From Bryobacterales bacterium (GTDB taxonomy: Bacteria; Acidobacteriota; Terriglobia; Bryobacterales; Bryobacteraceae): a stretch of DNA of 64,000 nucleotides. The notes beneath the pieces are model-generated. The model was not told where the DNA came from, made no database searches, and was given only the letters and a program-made list of their open reading frames with translations. Positions 38,592-46,257 of this stretch are shown in pieces; the stretch's first letter is position 1, and every line of letters starts with the position of its first letter. The stretch is taken from positions 1 to 64,000 of the forward strand of contig PMSX01000204.1 of the NCBI GenBank assembly GCA_003167495.1, given 5' to 3'. Made by a program: the position numbers and the translations under genes.

Positions 38592-40975
38592 TCTTCGATT
38601 TTTATACCTGCGTACTTTTCTACAATCTTCTTCAACCCGTAACCAGGGAAACTAATTGTTAGTTTCGCATCGTCGCCATCTCCTTCGCGCCGCAAAACCG
38701 TTCCGCGTCCGTATTTGGGGTGGTTCACAACTGTGCCGTTCTTGGCGCCCGGCGTGCGCGGGCCTGTTCCGCGGAACGCTGAAACAACGCGCGCAGGGGC
38801 GGGTAAGGGCGGCGCTGGCGGCTTCGGTTCAGGGCTGTTGACGCCGAGTCCCAGTTTTCCTTGCTCCGGACGGCGCGTCAATCCTGACGGCGGCGGCATG
38901 CCGCGTTCAGCGAAAAACTGCGCAATGTTGTCTACCGAGTTATAGGTCTTGCCGGTGAACAGATTACGTTTGGCCGAATCGCGTACTTCGTATTGTTCGG
39001 AATCCAGGTCTACTTCGCCGCCACGCATTCCACTCACAGGCGAGAGCCTCTGGCACAGACTCGGCGGTACCTCTTTCAGAAACCGCGAGGGCAAGCTCAC
39101 TTCCGGTTGGCCTCCGCCAAACCGTCTCCGGTAGCGTGCGTTTGAGAGGTAGAGCCGCTTTTCGGCGCGCGTCATGCCCACATAACAAAGCCGGCGCTCC
39201 TCTTCCATAGCCGCTTCGGTAGTGAGTGAGCGGCTGTGTGGAAACAAACCTTCCTCCATACCCGCCAAAAAAACGTTGGGAAACTCCAACCCTTTGGCGT
39301 TGTGGATCGTAAGCAAAGAGACGGCGGCCTTTTCGTCTACCCCATCGGCATCGGCCACGAGCGCGGCATGGTCCAGAAACTCGGCCGCGTTTTCGCCTCT
39401 TTCAGCAGCCTCCGCTGCCGCATTGATCAGTTCTTCCAGATTTGCCAACCGAGTTTCCGCTTCCGGCGAATTGTCGCTCTTGAGCATCTGCTCATAACCC
39501 GTCTTCTCAAGAATCGCGCCCAGCAATTCGTGTACAGGCTGCTCACTGGCGATTTCCGTAAGGCGTTCAATCACTGTCACGAAAGAGCGCAACGCGGCAT
39601 CCGCACGAGTAGGGAACGCTCTCGCTTCGATCATGGCGGGCAACGCCTTCCAGACGCTCATGCCGTTCTGCAAAGCGTATTGTTCCAGTTGTTCTACCGT
39701 GCCTTTGCCAACGCCGCGCGCCGGCGTGTTGATAATGCGCAACAACGCAATCGAATCCTGCGGGCTAAACAAAATCCGCAAATATGCGAGCAGATCTTTC
39801 ACTTCGGCTCGCTGGTAAAAACTAAAGCCCCCCACCACCAAATACTTCCGTCCGTAGCGCCGCAACGCTTCTTCAATCTGGCGCGATTGCGAGTTTGTGC
39901 GATACAAAACCGCAACGCGGTCCAGCGGATTGCGCGAAATGATCTTCTCAATCGTGTCGGCAATGAACAACGCTTCGTTTTCCCCGTCGGGCGCTTCATA
40001 GTACCCGATCTTTGTGCCTTCTTCGGAATCAGTCCACAGCCATTTGCCCTTGCGTTCTTTGTTGTTGGCAACCACCGCGCTGGCGGCTTCCAGAATGTTC
40101 TTTGTCGACCGGTAGTTCTGTTCCAGCCGGATCACCACCGCGTCCGGATAATCGCGCTCAAAATCCAAAATGTTGCGAATATCGGCCCCGCGCCAACCGT
40201 AAATTGATTGATCTTCGTCGCCCACAACGCAAACATTCTTGCGGGTTTCCGTCAAAAGCCGCATGAGCTGGTATTGGCTCGCGTTGGTATCTTGATATTC
40301 GTCGATCATGACGAATTCAAAATTGCGGTTGTACATCGCCCGCAAGGCGTCGTCATGCTTGAGCAGCCGCACGGTTTCCAGCAGCAGATCGTCAAAATCA
40401 AGCGCATTGGCCTGCCGAAGGCGCTCCTGGTAAAGTTCGTAAATCTTGGCTTGCCTTGTGGCCTTCGGATCTGTCGCCGCTTTCAGCCAGTCGAGCGGAG
40501 ATTCGTCATGACTCTTACCGTGGCTGATCCGCGAAAGCATGCCGCGGTACGGCATGAACTTCTCATCGAGGCCAATTTGCTTGTAGATCGACTTGATCAG
40601 CGCCACTTGGTCGTCGGCGTCGTAGATCGTAAACTGCCGCGTGAAGCCTTCGCGGATCTCGGCTAACGACGCTCCATCGCGGCGCAGAGTTCGCACGCAG
40701 AATGAGTGAAATGTGGAAACAACCGGGGTTTTCGAGCGCGAAGAATCACCCAATAGGTGATTTACGCGATCGCGCATTTCCTGCGATGCCTTGTTAGTAA
40801 AGGTAACGGCCAAAACCGCTGGGCCGGGAATGTGATGAGCCTCAATCAAATGTGCAATACGGTGGGTAATGACGCGCGTTTTTCCGCTTCCAGCTCCTGC
40901 CAGCAGCAGCAACGGCCCTTCAACGTGCGCAACTGCGTTGCGCTGTTGCGGATTTAGACCTTTCAGAAAATCCAT
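38588..40975 (-). CDS. pcrA: UvrD/PcrA-type superfamily 1 DNA helicase
   Basis: 795 residues, normal for the family. Helicase motifs in order: LNPQQRNAVAH (Q motif), LLAGAGSGKTRVITHR (Walker A), FTNKASQEMRDRV, DEYQDTNASQY (DExx), VVGDEDQSIYGWRGAD, LEQNYRSTKNIL, a 2B region, VSLLTIHNAKGLEFPNVFLAG (motif V) and CYVGMTRAEKRLYL (motif VI). The C terminus ends with a Pro-rich linker and a small PcrA-type domain (HPKYGRGTVLRREGDG...KIVEKYAGIK). Works in nucleotide excision repair and removal of RNA polymerase or RecA from DNA. Couples by ATGA to the tiny basic protein. Confidence 0.92.
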   Translation of the reverse strand: MDFLKGLNPQQRNAVAHVEGPLLLLAGAGSGKTRVITHRIAHLIEAHHIPGPAVLAVTFTNKASQEMRDRVNHLLGDSSRSKTPVVSTFHSFCVRTLRRDGASLAEIREGFTRQFTIYDADDQVALIKSIYKQIGLDEKFMPYRGMLSRISHGKSHDESPLDWLKAATDPKATRQAKIYELYQERLRQANALDFDDLLLETVRLLKHDDALRAMYNRNFEFVMIDEYQDTNASQYQLMRLLTETRKNVCVVGDEDQSIYGWRGADIRNILDFERDYPDAVVIRLEQNYRSTKNILEAASAVVANNKERKGKWLWTDSEEGTKIGYYEAPDGENEALFIADTIEKIISRNPLDRVAVLYRTNSQSRQIEEALRRYGRKYLVVGGFSFYQRAEVKDLLAYLRILFSPQDSIALLRIINTPARGVGKGTVEQLEQYALQNGMSVWKALPAMIEARAFPTRADAALRSFVTVIERLTEIASEQPVHELLGAILEKTGYEQMLKSDNSPEAETRLANLEELINAAAEAAERGENAAEFLDHAALVADADGVDEKAAVSLLTIHNAKGLEFPNVFLAGMEEGLFPHSRSLTTEAAMEEERRLCYVGMTRAEKRLYLSNARYRRRFGGGQPEVSLPSRFLKEVPPSLCQRLSPVSGMRGGEVDLDSEQYEVRDSAKRNLFTGKTYNSVDNIAQFFAERGMPPPSGLTRRPEQGKLGLGVNSPEPKPPAPPLPAPARVVSAFRGTGPRTPGAKNGTVVNHPKYGRGTVLRREGDGDDAKLTISFPGYGLKKIVEKYAGIKIEE

Positions 40976-41014
40976 GAATTATTTTTGAGGTGGGGGTAGG
41001 CGATTTCAGAATAG

Positions 41015-41081
41015 CACCGCTAGTGCACATCCTCCCCGGCGGTCGAAAACGCTTACCCATGTACTCTAGAAGCTAGCGGTG
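41015..41081. repeat. 9-bp inverted repeat ending on the GTG start of the zincin gene
   Basis: CACCGCTAG at 41015-41023 is matched by its exact reverse complement CTAGCGGTG at 41073-41081, with 49 bases between. The right arm contains the GTG that may start the following gene, so pairing in the mRNA could hide that start, or the arms could be protein sites. It could be chance at this length. Confidence 0.35.
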
Positions 41082-42356
41082 TCCCTCCCATCCATGTTCC
41101 GTCGCTCTGGCTTGTTTCTGGCTTTGTTAGTCATCGGCTTGCCGTGTATCTTGGCATTCGAGAAGACGAGTAAAGACCCGGCTTTTGCCGAGATTGACTC
41201 TATTGTCAAATCGCTTTCCGAGATTACCGGACTCACTGAGAAACACTCGGTGCCGTACGGCCGCATGACCAAACGCCAGTTGCGCCAGTTTCTCAACAAG
41301 CGCATCAAGAAAACGCTCAAACCCGATGAGATCCGCGCCGATGAACTGTCGCTGAAGATGTTTGGCTTGGTACCGCAGGATTTCGACCTGAAGAAATCCA
41401 CCATCGATTTGCTGACTGAGCAGGCAGCTGCCTTTTACGACTACGACGAAAAGAAATTATTTCTGCTGGAAGATGCCAACGTTGGCGGTGAAACGACGAC
41501 CCTGGCTCACGAGTTGTCGCACGCCCTCGCCGACCAGTATTTCAACCTCGAAAATTTCATGGAGGAGACGCCTAGCAACGACGATGAAAATCTCGCCCAT
41601 ACCGCGGTAGTAGAAGGGCAGGCGTCCTGGCTGATGATCGCTTACGAGTTGAAGCGTGGAGGTCAAAATCCTGTTCCTACTGAGGAGATGTTGAAGTCCG
41701 TGGCCGATTCCGGCGAATCTTCCATGACCGATTATCCGGTGCTCAAGAATTCACCGCTTTATATTCAGCAGTCTTTGCTTTTCCCTTACGCCGCTGGAAC
41801 GCTTTTTTTCGATGCCGTCTACCACAAGCTCGGCAACGCCGCCTTTGCCGAAGTGTTTACCCACCCGCCGGCGAATTCCGCGCAGATCATTCACCCGGAA
41901 AAGTATTTTGGGCATGAAAAACCGGCCCAACCGGTGCTTCCGAAACTTTCATCGAAAGAAAAGGAAGTGACTGACGGCTCCATGGGGGAGTTCGATCATC
42001 AAATGCTGCTGCAGCAATATTTGGGCGCGCCCAGGGCAAACGAGCTTGCCCCGCACCTGCGCGGCGGCCAGTTTCGCATTGTGACACCGCATGGACGAGA
42101 TTCGAAACCGGTCCTCCTCTACGCGGCGGAGTGGGATTCATTGGATAGCGCAGAGGAGTATTTTGAAGCCTATCGCAAAATTCTTCAGGCAAAGTGGCAA
42201 CATTGCGAATTTATGGTCGAGAAGCCCAACATGATCGCCGGAACCGGCGACAACGGATCGTTCGTAGTATGGCTGTCCGGAAAGGTGCTTTCGAGCGTTG
42301 AGGGCTTGAAAGATCCCGCCGAGTGGCAACGCCTGCAGAGGGTAGGTGGCACTTAA
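41079..42356 (+). CDS. exported zincin-like protein with HELSH motif
   Basis: 425 residues from GTG 41079; an ATG at 41094 (MFRRSG) is equally possible and leaves the same signal peptide (LFLALLVIGLPCILA). The motif TLAHELSHALADQYF fits the HExxH zinc-metalloprotease signature and is followed by LAHTAVVEGQASWLMI, whose Glu in a helix about 35 residues later could be the third ligand. I do not recognise a characterised family; such proteins are common in Acidobacteria next to redox genes. Predicted periplasmic. A TlpA-like gene follows after 28 bases. Confidence 0.65.
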   Translation: MSLPSMFRRSGLFLALLVIGLPCILAFEKTSKDPAFAEIDSIVKSLSEITGLTEKHSVPYGRMTKRQLRQFLNKRIKKTLKPDEIRADELSLKMFGLVPQDFDLKKSTIDLLTEQAAAFYDYDEKKLFLLEDANVGGETTTLAHELSHALADQYFNLENFMEETPSNDDENLAHTAVVEGQASWLMIAYELKRGGQNPVPTEEMLKSVADSGESSMTDYPVLKNSPLYIQQSLLFPYAAGTLFFDAVYHKLGNAAFAEVFTHPPANSAQIIHPEKYFGHEKPAQPVLPKLSSKEKEVTDGSMGEFDHQMLLQQYLGAPRANELAPHLRGGQFRIVTPHGRDSKPVLLYAAEWDSLDSAEEYFEAYRKILQAKWQHCEFMVEKPNMIAGTGDNGSFVVWLSGKVLSSVEGLKDPAEWQRLQRVGGT

Positions 42357-42384
42357 GTTACACTGTTGGTTGGAGTTTCATCCC

Positions 42385-42984
42385 ATGAAAACCATTCTTG
42401 CCGCCATAACCGCTACCGTTCTAATGGGTGTTTCACTTTTCGCCGCCGATACGGGAAACGTGCGCAAAGCGCCCGATTTCACGTTTACGCTTCCCGACAA
42501 AGGGCCGCAGCAGTTGAGCCAGTATCGCGGCAAGGTAGTGGCGCTGGCGTTCATGTTTACTACGTGTCCTCATTGCCAGGCAAAATCGAAGGAACTGACA
42601 AAGCTCCAAGAGGAGTTTGGCGGTCGTGGGTTGCAGGTCATTGGGGTGGCGACAAATCCCAACGCCGATTTGTTAGTCGAAAATTTCGTCAGGGATTTTA
42701 AGGTAGGGTTTCCGGTCGGCTGGGCGAGTGGGGATAAGCTAGTTTCCTTTATGGGTTTCGATCCGAAAGACCGTTGGGTCGTTCCGCAACTAGCCTTGAT
42801 TGATCGCAAGGGAATCATTCACTACCAGACCACGGCGACCGAAACCCCGGAGTGGGACAAGCTGATGGAACCGGAATCGCTCCGCGCGCACATTGAAGAA
42901 TTGCTTAATTTGGGCACCGGAGCAACTGCTTCCACAGCGCATAAGAAGGCGCTGACCGGCCTGGATGTGCCTGTCCGGTATTGA
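42385..42984 (+). CDS. TlpA/ResA-like thioredoxin-fold protein
   Basis: 199 residues from ATG 42385, where a signal peptide begins (TILAAITATVLMGVSLFAA). Thioredoxin/AhpC-TSA fold with KAPDFTFTLPDKG, YRGKVVALAFMFTTCPHCQ (active-site CPHC), LQVIGVATNP and a cis-Pro region near VVPQLALIDRKG. A periplasmic thiol reductase, of the kind that keeps cytochrome c apoprotein cysteines or CuA ligands reduced. It lies just before tRNA-Arg and the oxidase cluster, a fitting but not proven link. Confidence 0.85.
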   Translation: MKTILAAITATVLMGVSLFAADTGNVRKAPDFTFTLPDKGPQQLSQYRGKVVALAFMFTTCPHCQAKSKELTKLQEEFGGRGLQVIGVATNPNADLLVENFVRDFKVGFPVGWASGDKLVSFMGFDPKDRWVVPQLALIDRKGIIHYQTTATETPEWDKLMEPESLRAHIEELLNLGTGATASTAHKKALTGLDVPVRY

Positions 42985-43001
42985 CGTTAGTTTGTGAGAA
43001 T

Positions 43002-43079
43002 GCGCCCGTAGCTCAGCCTGGATAGAGCGTTTGCCTCCGGAGCAAAAGGTCGTAGGTTCGAATCCTACCGGGCGTACCA
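43002..43079 (+). tRNA. tRNA-Arg (anticodon CCG)
   Basis: Full cloverleaf: acceptor GCGCCCG with CGGGCGT (one G-U closing pair), D arm GCTC/GAGC, anticodon stem TTTGC/GCAAA with loop CTCCGGA (anticodon CCG), T arm GTAGG/CCTAC with TTCGAAT loop, discriminator A and encoded CCA (43077-43079). Reads CGG arginine codons. The two protein genes upstream read into it on the same strand; the oxidase cluster begins 215 bases downstream, and 43080-43294 shows no gene. Confidence 0.95.
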
Positions 43080-43294
43080 AAAAATCGACAACTTAGCTGG
43101 AAGAGGTTCAATATCGCGTGACGCTCTGGTATGGTTGGCATACTCGTCGATACGGCTGCGCCACCTCGGAGCATTCACTTTGACGGGTTTCGGGCCTGCC
43201 GAAATGTGAGCACGTCAGTAGTGATCGTGCATCGTGCGCCTCGTCTTCGATTAAGCTGGTGCAGTTGAGACCCTCATTGACTAGCCAGGCGGCT

Positions 43295-44197
43295 TTAGAT
43301 CTTATCGAGCACCATCAATGCGAACACCAGCGGCAGGTAGACAATGGAAATCATTAGTAAGCGGCGGGCGGCCCCATTAGATCTTCGAAACGCCAGACGG
43401 GCGCTAAAGAAGAAAAATCCCGCGCTCATTGCGAAGTCTAAGGCAAAATATACGAGACCGGCGTGGCCAGTCAATGTTGGGCTCAAGCTGACTGGAATGA
43501 GAACAAGCGCGGGCACGGCGGCTTGCCAGGACATAAAGTGTCGGCTTTGTTCCCCCCGGGGAAGAACCAGATATCCAGCCCGGGCGTAGTCCTCGCGATA
43601 CATCCACGCTATGGCCATGAAGTGAGGGAACTGCCACAGGAACAGCATGGCGAAGAGTATCCATGCTTCGAAGCTCAACTTCCCGGACGCAGCAGCCCAT
43701 CCGATCAGCGGAGGCGTGGCGCCGGACAGACCGCCGGCCAGCGTACAGAACGGCGTCTTTCGCTTGAGCGGCGTGTACAAAGCTAAGTAACTTCCCAGCG
43801 TGAGCAAAGCGATTAGACTCGCCAAGGCGTTGACGGTTAGGGCCAGATATGTGCCGCCTGCGAGGGACAGCAGGATACCCAACCAGAGAGCCGACGAAGG
43901 CTCGATCCTGCCCGCCGTTAGCGGCCGTCTCGCAGTCCGCCGCATCAGGGCGTCGAAACGCCGCTCAACGTACTGGTTCAGCGCACCCGCGCCGCCAGCG
44001 ACCAGCATCGTTCCCAGCAAAGTGTGAGTGAGCAGCACGAACGGGAAGCCATGAGGCTCCGCCGGCAAACCCAGGCAGAAGCCGGCTAAGGTCGCGATTG
44101 CAATCAGGAAATTAATTTCCGGTTTGGTCAGGGCCCAATAATCGGCTGCTTTTGTATTGAACGTCACCACGCAGGGTTGTGGCCTGGCCGTTGTCAT
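43295..44197 (-). CDS. cyoE: protohaem IX farnesyltransferase (haem O synthase)
   Basis: 300 residues with about eight hydrophobic segments. UbiA-type prenyltransferase signature: NQYVERRFDALMRRTARRPL, which matches the N-x-x-x-D-x-x-M-x-R-T-x-x-R-P box of CyoE/CtaB, a TPLKRKTPFCTLAGGLSGATPPLIGW segment in two parts and the second Asp-rich loop (MAIAWMYREDYARAGYL). Converts haem B to haem O with farnesyl diphosphate, the first step to haem A for the oxidase encoded at 49396-52888. No ctaA (haem A synthase) is visible in the window. Confidence 0.92.
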   Translation of the reverse strand: MTTARPQPCVVTFNTKAADYWALTKPEINFLIAIATLAGFCLGLPAEPHGFPFVLLTHTLLGTMLVAGGAGALNQYVERRFDALMRRTARRPLTAGRIEPSSALWLGILLSLAGGTYLALTVNALASLIALLTLGSYLALYTPLKRKTPFCTLAGGLSGATPPLIGWAAASGKLSFEAWILFAMLFLWQFPHFMAIAWMYREDYARAGYLVLPRGEQSRHFMSWQAAVPALVLIPVSLSPTLTGHAGLVYFALDFAMSAGFFFFSARLAFRRSNGAARRLLMISIVYLPLVFALMVLDKI

Positions 44198-44286
44198 CGT
44201 ATGCCTTTCCGGTAAGCTGGCCGTGGCCCCGAATAGATGTGCCGCAAGGAGTAGATCGAATCGGGGCCTGTGCCGGTGACCTTAGA

Positions 44287-45480
44287 TTAGGCCGCTTTTT
44301 TCAGCAGTCCATGTGGATCGAGCACGAACTTCTTGGCAACACCTTTGTCAAAATCCGCGTAACCCTGTGGCGCCTGCTCCAGCGGAATTACCGTCACGTT
44401 CACCGCCTTTGCCGGGTGGGTTCTATCATTCAGGATCGCCATCATGAGTTGGCGGTGGTACCGAATGACTGGACACTGGCCAGTAAATAAGCTATGAGAT
44501 CTGGCCCATCCGAGGCCGATGCGGAGGCCGAGTACACCATGTTGCGCAGCCGGGTCTTTGCTGCCCGGATCGTCAGTGACATAAAGACCGGGAATCCCGA
44601 TCGCGCCACCAGCGCGAGTTACTTCCATAAGTCCATTTAAGACCGTGGCGGGCGCTTCTTGGTGTTTTTCGCCTTCTGCCTTCGCCTCAAATCCGACGCA
44701 GTCCACGGCCGAATCCACTTCCGGCACACCTAGTATCTGAGCGATGTGCTCACCGAGTCCCGCCTTAGTCCGCAAATCGATCGTTTCGCATCCGAAGCTT
44801 TTGGCTTGCGCAAGCCGTTCGGGAATCATGTCGCCGACGATGGTCACGGCTGCGCCCAGCAAACGGCATGCCTCTGCGCACGCCAGGCCGACCGGACCCG
44901 CACCGGCAACGTATACTGTGGAACCGGTGGTGACACCCGCCGTAACAGCGCCGTGATAGCCGGTTGGGAAAATATCGGATAGCAGGGTCAGATCAGTGAT
45001 CTTCTCCATTGCCTTGGCTTTATCTGGAAACTTCAGCAAATTGAAGTCGGCATATGGGCACATCACGTAGTCGGCCTGCCCGCCAATCCATCCACCCATA
45101 TCGACGTATCCATAAGCTCCACCAGGGCGGCCTGGATTCACGTTCAGGCACACGCCGGTCTTCCCTTCTTTGCAATTGCGGCACCGTCCGCAGGCGACGT
45201 TAAACGGAGCTGAAACGATGTCCCCGAGTTCGAGGAGTTCGACGTCGGCTCCTTTCTCGACGACTTCGCCGGTGATCTCATGACCGAGGATCATGCCTAG
45301 CGGGGCGGTCGTACGGCCACGCACCATGTGCTGATCGCTGCCGCAGATATTCGTCGCGACCAGCTTCAATATGACCGCATGTTCCAGCTTGCGTCCGTTG
45401 TGCTCCAGCTTTGGGTAGTCGATTGTTCTCACCTCGACCTTGCCCGGGCCGACATATGCCACACCACGATTTCCTTGCAT
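44287..45480 (-). CDS. fdhA: glutathione-independent formaldehyde dehydrogenase (zinc, NAD)
   Basis: 397 residues, matching the 398-400 of Pseudomonas putida FdhA. Zinc alcohol dehydrogenase fold: catalytic zinc Cys in NICGSDQHMVRG and GHEITGEVVEKG, structural zinc cluster CGRCRNCKEGKTGVC, NAD Rossmann loop VYVAGAGPVGLACAEAC. The long insert after the structural zinc (GGAYGYVDMGGWIGGQADYV) is a hallmark of the FdhA group. Oxidises formaldehyde to formate in the cytoplasm without glutathione. Ribosome site AAAGGAG before the ATG. Follows the HbpS-like gene by 55 bases on the same strand and suits the XoxF gene facing the other way. Confidence 0.88.
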   Translation of the reverse strand: MQGNRGVAYVGPGKVEVRTIDYPKLEHNGRKLEHAVILKLVATNICGSDQHMVRGRTTAPLGMILGHEITGEVVEKGADVELLELGDIVSAPFNVACGRCRNCKEGKTGVCLNVNPGRPGGAYGYVDMGGWIGGQADYVMCPYADFNLLKFPDKAKAMEKITDLTLLSDIFPTGYHGAVTAGVTTGSTVYVAGAGPVGLACAEACRLLGAAVTIVGDMIPERLAQAKSFGCETIDLRTKAGLGEHIAQILGVPEVDSAVDCVGFEAKAEGEKHQEAPATVLNGLMEVTRAGGAIGIPGLYVTDDPGSKDPAAQHGVLGLRIGLGWARSHSLFTGQCPVIRYHRQLMMAILNDRTHPAKAVNVTVIPLEQAPQGYADFDKGVAKKFVLDPHGLLKKAA

Positions 45481-45535
45481 TGATTTGCTCCTTTGTATCT
45501 ATACCGTTCTCTTGTTGCGGTGTTCGGGAGAGACT

Positions 45536-45928
45536 TCAAAACGCCGCGGCCCCAGCTTCAGCTACAGCATGGTCTTGTTCGCCGGAGCCGCCACTAACGC
45601 CCACCGCGCCGACGACCTTCCCATCTCGCTTCAAGGGAATCCCTCCAGCAAAGATCATCACGCGCCCGTGATTCGATACGTGGATGCCGAAAAACTGATC
45701 CCCAGACTGGGAGTTCTTGCCCAGATCCTTTGTGGTGATGTCGAACGCTCGCGACGTAAAAGCTTTGTTGATTGAAATGTCAATACTCCCGAGCCAAGCT
45801 CCATCCATTCGCACGTGTGAGACGAGGTTGCCCCCTTCATCGACAACCGCGATATTCATGGGTTGTTTAATCTCGTGTGCCTTCTTCTCAGCTGCCGCCG
45901 TTATTTTGCGGGCGTCCGCTAGCGTCAT
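45536..45928 (-). CDS. GlcG/HbpS-like (DUF336) protein
   Basis: 130 residues, the whole GlcG/HbpS domain: LADARKITAAAEKKAHEI, PMNIAVVDEGGNLVSHVRMDGA, then GIHVSNHGRVMIFAGGIPL, VVGAVGVSGGSGEQDHAVAEA. Ribosome site AAGGAG before ATG. Members bind haem or corrinoids, or act as small accessory proteins in C1 and diol catabolism; a role in alcohol metabolism is suggested only by its place at the head of the fdhA transcript, divergent from xoxF. Confidence 0.85.
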   Translation of the reverse strand: MTLADARKITAAAEKKAHEIKQPMNIAVVDEGGNLVSHVRMDGAWLGSIDISINKAFTSRAFDITTKDLGKNSQSGDQFFGIHVSNHGRVMIFAGGIPLKRDGKVVGAVGVSGGSGEQDHAVAEAGAAAF

Positions 45929-46095
45929 AATTGTTTCTCCTTGTTTCAGGCTCTCGAGCCTCTCAGGACTTGAGAACTACCAGCCGGAATAGACTTATGC
46001 AACTATCGAACCAAAGGAGGAAATGCGGATTTCCCGTTCCATTATGTACAAGCAATTCACCTACTCAGTCATCTGGTCAGTCTTTAGAAGATTGA

Positions 46096-46139
46096 TGAAA
46101 GGTGCAATGTCAACTCTCGTGTTGATATAGCACCTTTCA
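46096..46139. promoter_or_regulatory. long near-perfect hairpin in the divergent fdhA/xoxF control region
   Basis: Outer arms TGAAAGGTGC (46096-46105) and GCACCTTTCA (46130-46139) are exact complements. Inside, ATGTCAAC pairs with GTTGATAT using one G-T pair, after a single A-A mismatch, leaving a six-base loop TCTCGT. It lies 119 bases upstream of the xoxF start and 168 bases from the HbpS-like start. No T run follows, so it is not a simple terminator. It is either a large operator palindrome or a leader RNA structure. The rest of 45929-46257 carries no convincing gene; a 35-codon reading from 46023 has GGAGG only 2 bases before its ATG. Confidence 0.55.
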
Positions 46140-46257
46140 ACGCCGGGCTATGACTCTCGCGGGCCTCGATAGCTGGCGGTTTATCGTCATTTGGCCGCCA
46201 CGGTATTGCTTTTTTCTCTGGTCGATGAATTGCTGCTTTCCTTGCTAGAGGAATTCG

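Noticed and set aside
39236-40207. 323-codon open frame antisense to the UvrD/PcrA gene
   Set aside because: The sense strand encodes uninterrupted helicase motifs; the antisense reading has no recognisable domain.
46023-46130. 35-codon reading starting just after AAAGGAGG, ending inside the hairpin
   Set aside because: The Shine-Dalgarno to ATG gap is only 2 bases and the peptide has no recognisable feature; a leader peptide is possible but not supported.
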